Assembly (NCBI GenBank): GCA_034521975.1
Contig: JAXHLR010000010.1
Span: 1-64,000, forward strand
Direction: 5' to 3'
DNA from: Acidimicrobiales bacterium
GTDB lineage: Bacteria; Actinomycetota; Acidimicrobiia; Acidimicrobiales; SKKL01
Length of the DNA: 64,000 nt
Of the stretch, positions 35,911 through 44,514 are shown piece after piece (the stretch's first letter is position 1; every line of letters starts with the position of its first letter). A program made the translations under genes and the position numbers. The notes under the pieces are model-generated. The model saw nothing but the letters and a program-made list of their open reading frames with translations, had not been told where the DNA came from and made no database searches.

Positions 35911-35961
35911 CGACATCGCGCGGATCTGTCGCGCTGAGCGCGACGAATCCGCGCGATGTCG
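35911..35961. repeat. Long imperfect palindrome (51 nt) between yibE/F and prfC
   Basis: Outer arms CGACATCGCGCGGAT (35911-35925) and ATCCGCGCGATGTCG (35947-35961) are fully complementary. After a two-base internal mismatch, GTCGCGC (35928-35934) pairs with GCGCGAC (35938-35944) around a TGA loop. It lies 67 nt beyond the yibE/F stop and about 130 nt before the prfC start, so it may terminate the former; no T-tract on either strand. The rest of the 244-bp gap shows only the prfC promoter. Confidence 0.7.
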
Positions 35962-36027
35962 GGGAGGCGTGGAGGGGAGGCATGATGAGGGGTCGAGGGG
36001 GTCCGGAGTGGTCAGGGGCCGGGGCGT

Positions 36028-37362
36028 TCAGGTGTCGGGGTGCTCGGCATGCTCGTCCGACCCGGACTCCCAGTCGACCGGCTCCCACTCGACGTCACCC
36101 CAGAACGGGTCGCGGCGACCACGACCGCGGCGGCCGCGGGCGGAGGAGTCCTCGGGCACGACCGCGCCGGCGATGACCAGCGCTGCGATCCCGGTGGTGA
36201 TCGGCACCGCCGCGACGAGTCCGATCGAACCGACCAGGGTCCGCACCACCTCCATGGCGACCGCCTCGCCGGTGACGACCTCCTCGAACGAGCGCTGGGC
36301 CTGGGTGAACAACAGCAGCAGCGGCAAGGCGGCACCGGCATAGGCGAGCGCGAGGGTGTTCACCACCGAGGCGATGTGGTCGCGCCCGATGTTGACCGCC
36401 CGGCGGTACAGCTCCCAGGCGCCGAACCGGCGATCGGCCAGCTTGAGCTCCCACACCGCCGCGACCTGGGTGACCGTGACGTCGTCGAGCACGCCGAGCG
36501 CGCCGATCATGATGCCCGCCAGCAGCAGGCCCTGGAGGTCGATGATCCCCGAACTGGCCTGCAACAGCATCACCTCCTCGCTGGCCAGGCCGGTGATGCG
36601 GGTGAGCGACACGAACAACACCGCGAGCCCGGCGGTGAGCGCGAGCGCGAGGAGCGTGCCGAGCAGCGCGACGGCGGTGCGCTCGTTGAGGCCGTGGGCG
36701 AGGAAGAGCGCCAGGTAGGCGATCGTCGAGGCGGCCACGAGGGCCAACAGCACAGGAGGGTCGCCGAGCAGCAGCGCCGGCAACAGGAAGGTGACGATGA
36801 CGACCAGGCTGACGGCGACCCCGACCAGGGCTCTCACACCCTTCCAACGGCCGAGGGCCACCACCGCCACCACGAACAGCGCACCCAGCCACAGCAACGG
36901 CGTGTTCCGTTGGAAGTCCGCGAACTGGAAGGCGAGCTCGGGCGGCGCTTGCGAGGAGTAGGAGAGGACGATCTGGTCGCCCGAGTCGAGCCTGGGGGAG
37001 TTGGCCGACGGGAACAGCTCGAAGGTCGCGGTCTGGCCACGCGGCGACCCGCTGGTGACTCGTGCGCTGATCAGCTCGCACCGAACCGTGGACGCGTCGC
37101 CGGCGCCGGAACAGGGCACCAGCTCCACCCGGTTGACGGTGGCATCGACCAGTTCCTCCCCGAACCCGACATCGAACCCGGCCGACACCTGCTCCTGTGG
37201 CCACAGCAGCACGAGGCCCGCCACCGTCACCGCGCCGATGAGGGCCAGTGCTCCCCACACGACCGCTCGTGCCCGGGGGCTGGTGAGAACCGACGAGTCG
37301 GTGTCCTCGGGAGCGTGGGAGTGTCCGTGAGCCACCTGCTGAGTCTCGCCGCTCGGTGGCAC
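36028..37362 (-). CDS. YibE/F family membrane protein
   Basis: 444 residues from ATG 37362. A His-containing cytoplasmic N-terminus and one membrane helix (about 35-55), an extracytoplasmic beta-rich region (about 60-150), then about seven helices with the family landmark GALGVLDDVTVTQVAAVWEL and VNTLALAYAGAALPLLLLF. The charged C-terminus is cytoplasmic. The family is of unknown transport function. It precedes, in the opposite reading sense of the chromosome map, a Fur-type gene on the same strand 27 bp upstream, so the two may be cotranscribed. Confidence 0.88.
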   Translation of the reverse strand: MPPSGETQQVAHGHSHAPEDTDSSVLTSPRARAVVWGALALIGAVTVAGLVLLWPQEQVSAGFDVGFGEELVDATVNRVELVPCSGAGDASTVRCELISARVTSGSPRGQTATFELFPSANSPRLDSGDQIVLSYSSQAPPELAFQFADFQRNTPLLWLGALFVVAVVALGRWKGVRALVGVAVSLVVIVTFLLPALLLGDPPVLLALVAASTIAYLALFLAHGLNERTAVALLGTLLALALTAGLAVLFVSLTRITGLASEEVMLLQASSGIIDLQGLLLAGIMIGALGVLDDVTVTQVAAVWELKLADRRFGAWELYRRAVNIGRDHIASVVNTLALAYAGAALPLLLLFTQAQRSFEEVVTGEAVAMEVVRTLVGSIGLVAAVPITTGIAALVIAGAVVPEDSSARGRRGRGRRDPFWGDVEWEPVDWESGSDEHAEHPDT

Positions 37363-37389
37363 CCAGCGGTGGCATTGCCACGCTGGGGG

Positions 37390-37851
37390 TCAGCCGTCGT
37401 CGGTGAGACAGGCCCGGCACCGGCCGATGAGGTCGAACCGGTGGCCTTCGATGCGGAACCCGGTCTCGGCGGCGATGGCATCGACGGCTCGGTCGAGCCG
37501 CCGTTCGACCGAGGGTGCCACCACGAAGTCGGTGACGCCGCCGCAGCCCGAGCAGATCAGGTGGTGGTGGTGTTCGGTGAGGTCCTCTGCCAGCTCGAAG
37601 CGGGCGAACTCGTCGGTGGCGACCACCCGCTCGACGACCCCGGCCCGTTCGAGCACCGCCAGGTTGCGGTAGGCCGAGCTCTGGGGGATGCCGGACTGGC
37701 GGTCGAGCAGGTCGGGGATGGTGAGGGGGCGGTCGGCGCCCTCGAGGAGCTCGACGAGCGCTCGGCGATTGCCGGTGTAGCGCTGTCCGTCGCGGCGGAG
37801 GCGTTCGGCGGCGGTGGTGTGGAGGGTGCTCGGCGAGGTGGTCGAGGGCAT
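37390..37851 (-). CDS. Fur family metalloregulator
   Basis: 153 residues from ATG 37851. N-terminal winged helix (RYTGNRRALVELLEGA, GIPQSSAYRNLAVLERAGVV) and a C-terminal metal/dimer domain with HHHHLICSGCG and CRAC, i.e. a two-CxxC structural zinc site plus His-rich sensor ligands. Zur, Fur and Nur cannot be separated by eye. A TAAGGT -10 element lies at 37863-37858, and the inverted repeat at 37870-37882 directly precedes it, suggesting autoregulation and control of the divergent hydrolase gene. Confidence 0.9.
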   Translation of the reverse strand: MPSTTSPSTLHTTAAERLRRDGQRYTGNRRALVELLEGADRPLTIPDLLDRQSGIPQSSAYRNLAVLERAGVVERVVATDEFARFELAEDLTEHHHHLICSGCGGVTDFVVAPSVERRLDRAVDAIAAETGFRIEGHRFDLIGRCRACLTDDG

Positions 37852-37869
37852 CCTCCCACCTTAGCCGGA

Positions 37870-37882
37870 AGTGAGAATCACT
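37870..37882. promoter_or_regulatory. Fur-box-like inverted repeat
   Basis: AGTGA-GAA-TCACT is a perfect inverted repeat containing TGAGAATCA, a half-site form common to Fur/Zur boxes; a second TGAGAA follows at 37882. It lies just upstream of the -10 of the Fur-type gene and about 70 nt from the -10 (TACGCT, 37949-37954) of the divergent hydrolase. Confidence 0.5.
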
Positions 37883-37960
37883 GAGAACTGACCGGTCCCC
37901 ATCCCTGAGTCGGAGGCGTCAGGTTCCCGTCCTGGCAGCACTTCCGCCTACGCTTGCCGC

Positions 37961-38878
37961 GTGCTCGAATCGACCAGGATGGACCTCGCCTACCCCGGAG
38001 CTCGCCGGCCCGACCGGGCATTTCACGTCGACAGCGCTGGCGTGTCGCTGGCTGCCTACGAGTGGGGCGACGCGGACCGACCGCCGATCCTGCTGGCGCA
38101 CGGGGGTTTCGACTTCGCCGCCACCTTCGACCTGCTGGCACCGTTGCTCGCCGACGCAGGATGGCGCGCGGTGTCCTGGGACCAGCGGGGCCACGGCGAC
38201 TCGGAACACGCTCCGCTCTACAGCTGGGACGCCGATGTGCGCGACGCGGTGGCGGTGATCGAATCGATCTCGGACGAGGCGATGCCGGTCGTCGGCCACT
38301 CCAAGGGCGGCAGCATGATGCTGCAGCTCGCCGAGTTGGCTCCGTGGCACGTCACCCGCGTGGTCAACCTCGACGGTCTGCCGTCGCGGGGCGCGGCCCC
38401 CGACATCGCCGACCACGAGCGCACCCGGATCATGGCCGACGAGCTCAACAGCTGGCTCGATCACCGGCTCAGGTCCCATGACATCCAACGCAGACCGGGC
38501 ACCGTCGACGAGCTCGCCGAGCGTCGAGGTGCGATGAACCCCCGCCTGTCGCACGAATGGCTGCGCTACCTCGTCACCATCGGCGCCCGCGAGGACGATG
38601 ACGGCTGGCGGTGGAAGATCGATCCCGCGCTGCGCCTGGGCGGGTTCGGTCCGTTCCGCCCCGAATGGTCCCTGAACCGGCTCCCGGGGCTGCCCGTCCC
38701 GATGCTCGGCGTGCTCGGAACCGTCGGCGAACCCATGGGCTGGGGTACCACGGCGGCCATGGTCGAACCGTTCCTGCCGCATCGTGCCCGTGTCGTCGAG
38801 CTGGACGACACCGGCCACTTCCTGCACGTCGAACGGTCTCGCGAGGTCGCCGACCTGGTGCTGGAGTTCCTGTCGTGA
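37961..38878 (+). CDS. Alpha/beta hydrolase
   Basis: 305 residues from GTG 37961, with TACGCT at 37949-37954 six bases before it; ATG 37979 is an alternative. LLAHGGFDFAATF oxyanion loop, SWDQRGHGDS, nucleophile elbow VVGHSKGG, and a C-terminal DDTGHFLH with the catalytic His. An intact esterase/lipase or haloalkane-dehalogenase-like enzyme of unknown substrate. Coupled to a second hydrolase-fold gene by a GTGA overlap at 38875. Confidence 0.88.
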   Translation: MLESTRMDLAYPGARRPDRAFHVDSAGVSLAAYEWGDADRPPILLAHGGFDFAATFDLLAPLLADAGWRAVSWDQRGHGDSEHAPLYSWDADVRDAVAVIESISDEAMPVVGHSKGGSMMLQLAELAPWHVTRVVNLDGLPSRGAAPDIADHERTRIMADELNSWLDHRLRSHDIQRRPGTVDELAERRGAMNPRLSHEWLRYLVTIGAREDDDGWRWKIDPALRLGGFGPFRPEWSLNRLPGLPVPMLGVLGTVGEPMGWGTTAAMVEPFLPHRARVVELDDTGHFLHVERSREVADLVLEFLS

Positions 38879-39525
38879 ACGGATCGGTCACCCTCCGCCA
38901 CGGCAAGATCGACCTGGCGCTGCACCCACTCCGAGGCGGGGACGGGCCCCACCCGCTGCTCATGTTGCACGGGTTGGGCGAGCGCACCCCACCCGAGGTG
39001 CCAGCCCCGCTGGACGCCTGGCCCGGCCCCATCTGGGGCCTCGACTTCACCGGTCACGGCGAGTCGACCGTTCCTGCCGGGGGCGGGTACACCGCCGAGG
39101 TGCTCATGGGGGATGCGGCGACGGCGCTGGCCCATCTTGGCCGGGCGACCATCCATGGCCGGGGGCTCGGTGCCTACATCGCACTCCTGCTGGCCGGGGC
39201 GCGCGCCGTCGATGTCCACGGCGCCATCCTCGACGATGGCCCCGGACTGGCCGGCGGTGGGCCGACACCGCCCAGCGCGGTGCTGCTGCGCATCGGCGAG
39301 GACGCACCGTCACCTCCGGACCCCTACGCGCTGGCCGAGTTGGCCCAGGACGTGCGACCGCCCGACTATGCGACGAGCTTCGTCCGCCAAGCCGTCCACT
39401 TCGGCAGTCTCGAGCCGTGCATCGCCGTCAGCGCCCGGGTCCACCCCGAGTGGCTGTCGGCGGTGGTCGACGAGTACGGCGTGGTCGTGGAGTCGCTTCA
39501 GGACGCGGTCGCCCGCTTCGGTTGA
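38875..39525 (+). CDS. Alpha/beta hydrolase-fold protein lacking the nucleophile serine
   Basis: 216 residues from GTG 38875. LLMLHGLGERTPPE, GLDFTGHGEST and a helix beginning IHGRGLGAYIALLLAG follow the hydrolase fold, but the elbow expected as GxSxG reads GRGLG, with Gly where the serine should be. It is also about 80 residues shorter than its upstream neighbour and keeps no clear catalytic His. It is probably non-catalytic, perhaps a partner of the upstream enzyme; this is inference. Confidence 0.75.
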   Translation: MNGSVTLRHGKIDLALHPLRGGDGPHPLLMLHGLGERTPPEVPAPLDAWPGPIWGLDFTGHGESTVPAGGGYTAEVLMGDAATALAHLGRATIHGRGLGAYIALLLAGARAVDVHGAILDDGPGLAGGGPTPPSAVLLRIGEDAPSPPDPYALAELAQDVRPPDYATSFVRQAVHFGSLEPCIAVSARVHPEWLSAVVDEYGVVVESLQDAVARFG

Positions 39526-39559
39526 GCTCTCCGACCGGCGCGGCTGCGCCGACCCGACG

Positions 39560-40651
39560 TCAGTGCTGACGGTTGCCGACGTAGGCGGCCAGCTCCTGCA
39601 GCGCCGCGACGGCGACGGGCACCAGCGGAGCCTCGGCGATCCGATCGGCGGCCTGGTCGGTGAGCGCGGCGATGCGGGCCTCGGACTCGGCCCTGGCACC
39701 GGTCACGTCGATGACGTGCTGGATGGCATGTACCTGCTCGGAGGTGAGGTCGGGTGAACCGATGGTGGCCAGCACCGCCCGCTGATCGGCGTCGGCCCGC
39801 TCGGTGGCGATCGCCAGCAGGGGAGTCGGCTTTCCTTCCCGGAGGTCGTCGCCGACCGGCTTGCCCGTGCGTTGTGCTTCTCCGTACACACCGAGCAGGT
39901 CGTCGCGGAGTTGGAACGCCTCGCCGAGGGGTAGCCCGTAGGCGGAGAGGGCGGGCTCGAGGTCGGTGAGGCGCTCTCGCAGGGCGGCCCCGAGGTGCAG
40001 CGGGCGCTCGATCGTGTACTTGCCCGACTTGTAGCGCGAGATGCGGCGCGCGGTGCTCAGGTCGGTCGCCGCTCTGGCCGTGCCCTCGATGTCGAGGTAC
40101 TGCCCGACGTTGAGCTCGATGCGCAGCTCGTGCCACACCGCGAGGGCGGCCTCTGGCGCATGGGTCATGAGCCGATCGGCGTACACGTGGGCGAGGTCGC
40201 CGGCCAGGATGGCGACCCCCTCACCGAAGCGTCGGGCTTCACCCCGCCAGCCCGAACGTCGGTGGGTGTCGGCGAACTCGGCATGGATGGCGGGAACGCC
40301 CCGGCGCGTGGGTGACCCGTCCATCACGTCGTCGTGGATCAGTGCGAAGGCCTGCAGGAACTCGAACGCCGCCCCGGCGTCGAGGACGACCGGATCGTCG
40401 GGGTCACCACCGGCTCCGACGAAGCTCCAGTGGCAGAACGCGGCCCGCAGGCGCTTGCCACCGGAGAGGACCAGCCTCGCCAGCGCGACGATGGGCGCCT
40501 CGAGCGCGGGGTCGAGCTTCTGCCACCGCTGGCGCTCGTCGTCGAGCACATCGGTGAGGCGGTCGCCGACTCGCTCGGCCACCTCGACCAAGGCCGGAGG
40601 CACCTGGGCGTCAGCGCCGGTGGCGCCGGTCGGTGTTGCCCCGGTGGTCAT
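39560..40651 (-). CDS. Polyprenyl diphosphate synthase
   Basis: 363 residues from ATG 40651. First aspartate-rich motif DDVMD near residues 106-110, followed by GSPTRRG; second motif QLRDDLLG in which the last Asp of DDxxD is Gly, as in several actinobacterial enzymes. It elongates isoprenoid diphosphates, probably to GGPP or longer. TAGGCT at 40663-40658 ends 6 nt before the ATG, and its TAG is also the stop codon of xseB upstream. Confidence 0.92.
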   Translation of the reverse strand: MTTGATPTGATGADAQVPPALVEVAERVGDRLTDVLDDERQRWQKLDPALEAPIVALARLVLSGGKRLRAAFCHWSFVGAGGDPDDPVVLDAGAAFEFLQAFALIHDDVMDGSPTRRGVPAIHAEFADTHRRSGWRGEARRFGEGVAILAGDLAHVYADRLMTHAPEAALAVWHELRIELNVGQYLDIEGTARAATDLSTARRISRYKSGKYTIERPLHLGAALRERLTDLEPALSAYGLPLGEAFQLRDDLLGVYGEAQRTGKPVGDDLREGKPTPLLAIATERADADQRAVLATIGSPDLTSEQVHAIQHVIDVTGARAESEARIAALTDQAADRIAEAPLVPVAVAALQELAAYVGNRQH

Positions 40652-40660
40652 CCGGGGAGC

Positions 40661-40924
40661 CTACCGGGGTGCCCCGGGCTCGGGTTCGGGGGTGGTCCCG
40701 TCGGTGGCGGCATCGAGGTCGGCGAGCACGCGGGTGACCTCCATGCGGGCGTCGCCGATGCGGCCACGCAGCATCCGCACCAGCTCCGCTGCCCGGCGGA
40801 CCCGGTGGGAGAGATGGTCGACATCGACGGCCTCGCCCTCCAGTTCGGCGACGATGCCCTCCAGCTCGCGGAGCGCCTCGGCGTAGCCCAGCTCGGAGGA
40901 GGGGTCGGGATCAGGATCGGTCAT
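40661..40924 (-). CDS. xseB: Exodeoxyribonuclease VII small subunit
   Basis: 87 residues from ATG 40924. LGYAEALRELEGIVAELEGEA followed by the helical RVRRAAELVRMLRGRI matches XseB. It binds the C-terminal coiled coil of XseA to form the exonuclease that degrades single-stranded DNA. Its start overlaps the xseA end by 14 bp, and its TAG stop is embedded in the TAGGCT promoter element of the polyprenyl synthase gene. Confidence 0.93.
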   Translation of the reverse strand: MTDPDPDPSSELGYAEALRELEGIVAELEGEAVDVDHLSHRVRRAAELVRMLRGRIGDARMEVTRVLADLDAATDGTTPEPEPGAPR

Positions 40925-42194
40925 CGTCGGTGGTCTCCGTGCTGGTCTCTGTTGTGGTGATCGTGTTGGTCGTCGTGCTCAGGATGGTGCCGTCGGAGAC
41001 ACGGGTGGACAAGGCGGTGCCCGGCTCGACCGAGGCGGCGCTGCGCACGAGGGTCCCGTCGGCGTCGCGGGTGATCGACCAGCCCCGCGCCAGCACTCGG
41101 GCGGGGTCGAGTGCTCCGACGTGGCGGTGCAGCGACTCGACGTGGCGCTCGGCCCGCTCCAGGGCGCGCTCGGGTTCGCGAGCCATGCCGGCCTGCAGCT
41201 CGACGAGGCGGGCTGCCCCGAGCTCGAGCGTGGTGCGGGCACCCGATGCGACTCGCGCGGCGGCGCTGCGGACCGAGGCGTCGTGGCGGTCGAGCACGTC
41301 GAGGCTCCGCGCCGCCATCGACCGCCAGGCGTCGTCGCATCGGTCGAGGTAGGCGGTGACGGTGTCGCAGAGGTGGGCAGCACAGGCGGTGGGGGTCTTG
41401 AACGATCGGTGGGCGACGCGGTCGGCCACGCTCTCGTCCACCTCGTGGCCGATGCCGGTGAGCACCGGGACCGGCATGGCGGCGATGGTCCGTGCCACTG
41501 TCTCGTGGTCGAAGGCGACCAGATCCGATCGTGAGCCGCCGCCGCGGACGAGGGCGACGACGTCGAGATCCATGCGGGCAGCGGTCCGTAGGGCGCCCAC
41601 GATCTCGTCGACCGCGTCGACGCCCTGCACCCTGGTGTCGATGAGCGACACCTGCCAGCCATAGGTGCTGGCCGCCAGCTCCTCGAGCAGGTCGTGGGCG
41701 GCGGCGCTGCCTTCACTGGTGATCACGCCCACCCGCAGGGGAACCGGGGCGAGCCGGAGCTGCCGGTTGCGTTCGAGGAGACCCTCGGCGGCCAGGGCCC
41801 GGAGGAGACGCTCACGGTCGGCGGCCATGCGCCCGAGGGTGTGACGGGGATCGATGGCGGTCATGCGCAGCTGGATGCGCCCCTGCGGCGGATAGAACAC
41901 GACCTCGCCCCGGATGCGGACCTCGAGACCGTCGCCGAGGGCCAACCCGCCTGCCTTGGCCAGCACGTGCTCGACGCCGCGCCGGTTCCCGGCGAAGCAC
42001 ACCACCGACAGGGTGGCCTCGCTGGGTTGGCCCAGCGTCCCTGGTTCAACCAAGGTGAAGTAGGCATGGCCCCGCGCCGAGGTCTTCCAGTTGTGGATCT
42101 CGCCTTGGACCCAGACCTGGTCACCGAAGGCGTCGCGCAGAGCATCCGAGATCCGCGCGTTCAGCTCGGCGACACTGTGGGTGTGCGTCTCCAC
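40911..42194 (-). CDS. xseA: Exodeoxyribonuclease VII large subunit
   Basis: 427 residues if started at GTG 42194, which follows TAGTGT (42207-42202) by 7 nt; an in-frame ATG at 42221 would include the promoter and is less likely. An OB-fold N-terminus (HSVAELNARISDALRDAFG, WVQGEIHNWK), then the catalytic domain with VGVITSEGSAAAHDLLEEL and ALVRGGGSRSDLVAFD, and a long coiled coil. The last 30 residues are a Thr-rich tail. Forms ExoVII with XseB. Confidence 0.94.
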   Translation of the reverse strand: METHTHSVAELNARISDALRDAFGDQVWVQGEIHNWKTSARGHAYFTLVEPGTLGQPSEATLSVVCFAGNRRGVEHVLAKAGGLALGDGLEVRIRGEVVFYPPQGRIQLRMTAIDPRHTLGRMAADRERLLRALAAEGLLERNRQLRLAPVPLRVGVITSEGSAAAHDLLEELAASTYGWQVSLIDTRVQGVDAVDEIVGALRTAARMDLDVVALVRGGGSRSDLVAFDHETVARTIAAMPVPVLTGIGHEVDESVADRVAHRSFKTPTACAAHLCDTVTAYLDRCDDAWRSMAARSLDVLDRHDASVRSAAARVASGARTTLELGAARLVELQAGMAREPERALERAERHVESLHRHVGALDPARVLARGWSITRDADGTLVRSAASVEPGTALSTRVSDGTILSTTTNTITTTETSTETTDDDRS

Positions 42195-42252
42195 CGCAGT
42201 GACACTAACGACACCTGCCATCGGTCCACGACCGGTGGGGCCATGGCGGTCG

Positions 42253-44514
42253 ATGGCACCCCGTAGCCCCCGCCCCGACGCGGCGCTGCCCTTCCCGGAC
42301 ATGGGCCCTGAGGTGGTCATCGACCTGCGCGCCGACGCGGTCCTCGCCCACGTCTCGGACCTGGTCGCGGTCGTGGGACCCGACGGAACCTTGCTCGCGG
42401 TCAGCGCCTCGGTCGAGCAGCGGCTCGGCCACCGCAGGGGCGGGCTCATCGGATCGCCTGTCTCGTCGCTCTTCGTGGCCGACCCCGACGATGTGCCCGC
42501 CGAGGTGCTCGACCGCATCTTCCTCGAACCGGGGGCGCACGGGCCCATCACGCTGTCGGCCATGACGGCGGATGGGCGCTCTCGCACCGTGGAGGCGATG
42601 ATCGACAACCAGCTCAGACCCGACGGCGAGGGTTCGGTCGTGGTCACCGCGGTCGATCTCACCGAGCGACGGATGCTCGACGCGGCCATGGCCGAGCAGC
42701 GGTCCCTGCTCGAGTCGATCGCTCGCGGCGTGTCGGTCGACAGTGTCGCCGACCGCCTGGTCGAGCGCGTCGAGCACTGGTTGCCCGATGCGGTGGCGGC
42801 GGTCCTGCTCACCGACGTCGCCGGCACCTGGCAGGTTGCCGCCGCGCCCTCGGTTCCCCAGACCGTCGTCGAGGTGCTCCACGGCGCGGCGCCGAGCTCG
42901 CCGGTCGGCAAGGCGATCGGGCGACTCCCCGACTGCACCACGGTGGTGTCGGCCATGGACCCGAACTGGTTCCCGTTGCGGACCGCGTGCCGGTCGGCCG
43001 GCGTCGAGTCGCTGTGGGTGCGTCCCTTCCACGTCCTCGGCCGCAGCGAACCGGTCGGGGCCATCGTGGTTGTTCGCACCGATCACCGTGTGCTCGACGA
43101 GGGCGAGCTCGACCTCATCGAGCAGTCGTCGCACCTCGCCGCCATCGCCGTCGAGCGCCAGTTGGCCACCGAGGCGCTCGAACACCGGGCCCTGCACGAC
43201 GACCTCACCGGACTCCCCAACCGGACTTTGCTGCTCGACCGGGTCGAACAGGCGCTGTACCGGGCGTCGCGCGACCGCTCGGGCGTCGCGGTGCTCTTCG
43301 TCGACCTCGATCGCTTCAAGCACATCAACGACACCCTGGGACACGCGGCCGGCGACGCTGTGCTCTGCGAGGTGGCCGGTCGGCTCCAGGGGGTGCTCAG
43401 GGCGGGCGACACCGTTGGACGCCTCGGTGGTGACGAGTTCCTCATGGTCTGCTCGGAGATCGCCGACGTCACCGATGCCCTCACCGTCGCCGACCGGGTG
43501 TGGGACGTGCTCCAGGCGCCCGTCTCGTTCCACGGGGACGACCTGCCCATGCGCGCCAGCGTCGGTGTCGCCATCGCCGAGGGACCAGAGACCACCGCCG
43601 ACGAGGTGATCCGCGACGCCGACCACGCCATGTACCGGGCGAAGGAGAACGGACGAAACGGGGTCGCGCTGTTCGATCGTGACGACCATGATCGGGTGGT
43701 GAGCCGGGTCGACATCGAACGCGGTCTCCACGGCGCCCACGACCGCGGCGAGCTGGTGCTGCACTTCCAGCCGGTGATGCATCTGGCCGATCGACGTCAG
43801 ACCAGTGTCGAGGCGCTCGTGCGCTGGGAACGGCCTGGCGCCGGGGTCGTCGGTCCGAACGAGTTCATCTCCATCGCCGAGGACACGGGACTGATCGTGC
43901 CGCTGGGTGCGTGGGTGATCGAGGAGGCGTTCCGCTCGGCAGTCGCCTGGCCCGAGCTCGACCGGGGGACCCACATGCGGGTGGCGGTCAACCTGTCGCC
44001 GCGACAGCTCTCGACCCCGGGGCTGGTCGATCGGGTCACCCGCCTGTTCGATCGGACCGGCATCGATCCGGGGCGCATCTGCTTCGAGGTCACCGAGCTC
44101 GCTCTCGCCCGCGACGAGGACCTGGCCATCGCCACCTTGAACCGGTTGAAGGGCCTGGGGGTCTGCATCTCGATCGACGACTTCGGGACCGGCTACGCGA
44201 CCCTCGACTACCTGCGTCGCTTCACCATGGCCGACGAGCTCAAGATCGACCAACGGTTCGTGGCCGGACTCGGCGATCCGCTGTCACAGGAGCACGCCAT
44301 CGTGGCCGCATCGGTCAACCTGGCCCACTCGCTCGGCATCGAGGTGGTGGCCGAGGGCATCGAGACCGAGGCGCAGCTCGCCGCTGCGATCGACCTTGGC
44401 TGCGACCAGGGCCAGGGCTACCTGTTGGGGTGCCCCGAGCACTTCGTGGCCGCGGTCGCCACCTCGACCGCGGACCCGGCCCCCACTCGCCGACGAGGAG
44501 CCCGTTCGGGCTAG
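42253..44514 (+). CDS. GGDEF-EAL protein with PAS and GAF domains
   Basis: 753 residues from ATG 42253 (ATG 42301 is an alternative). No membrane helix, unlike the other such protein at 22.2 kb. PAS-like region about 30-140, GAF-like about 155-300, GGDEF domain with RLGGDEF near 390 and an RxxD inhibition site (RAGD) five residues before it, EAL domain with VEALVRWE near 520 and DDFGTGYATLDYL. Probably a soluble bifunctional c-di-GMP enzyme. Divergent from xseA; its stop lies in a CTAG shared with the next, convergent gene. Confidence 0.9.
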   Translation: MAPRSPRPDAALPFPDMGPEVVIDLRADAVLAHVSDLVAVVGPDGTLLAVSASVEQRLGHRRGGLIGSPVSSLFVADPDDVPAEVLDRIFLEPGAHGPITLSAMTADGRSRTVEAMIDNQLRPDGEGSVVVTAVDLTERRMLDAAMAEQRSLLESIARGVSVDSVADRLVERVEHWLPDAVAAVLLTDVAGTWQVAAAPSVPQTVVEVLHGAAPSSPVGKAIGRLPDCTTVVSAMDPNWFPLRTACRSAGVESLWVRPFHVLGRSEPVGAIVVVRTDHRVLDEGELDLIEQSSHLAAIAVERQLATEALEHRALHDDLTGLPNRTLLLDRVEQALYRASRDRSGVAVLFVDLDRFKHINDTLGHAAGDAVLCEVAGRLQGVLRAGDTVGRLGGDEFLMVCSEIADVTDALTVADRVWDVLQAPVSFHGDDLPMRASVGVAIAEGPETTADEVIRDADHAMYRAKENGRNGVALFDRDDHDRVVSRVDIERGLHGAHDRGELVLHFQPVMHLADRRQTSVEALVRWERPGAGVVGPNEFISIAEDTGLIVPLGAWVIEEAFRSAVAWPELDRGTHMRVAVNLSPRQLSTPGLVDRVTRLFDRTGIDPGRICFEVTELALARDEDLAIATLNRLKGLGVCISIDDFGTGYATLDYLRRFTMADELKIDQRFVAGLGDPLSQEHAIVAASVNLAHSLGIEVVAEGIETEAQLAAAIDLGCDQGQGYLLGCPEHFVAAVATSTADPAPTRRRGARSG

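Noticed and set aside
36040-37884. A 600-codon plus-strand frame over YibE/F and the Fur-type gene
   Set aside because: Low-complexity antisense; the minus-strand genes have membrane helices and recognisable motifs.
42205-44253. A 680-codon open frame opposite the second GGDEF-EAL gene
   Set aside because: Same antisense composition, while the plus strand shows PAS, GAF, GGDEF and EAL signatures.
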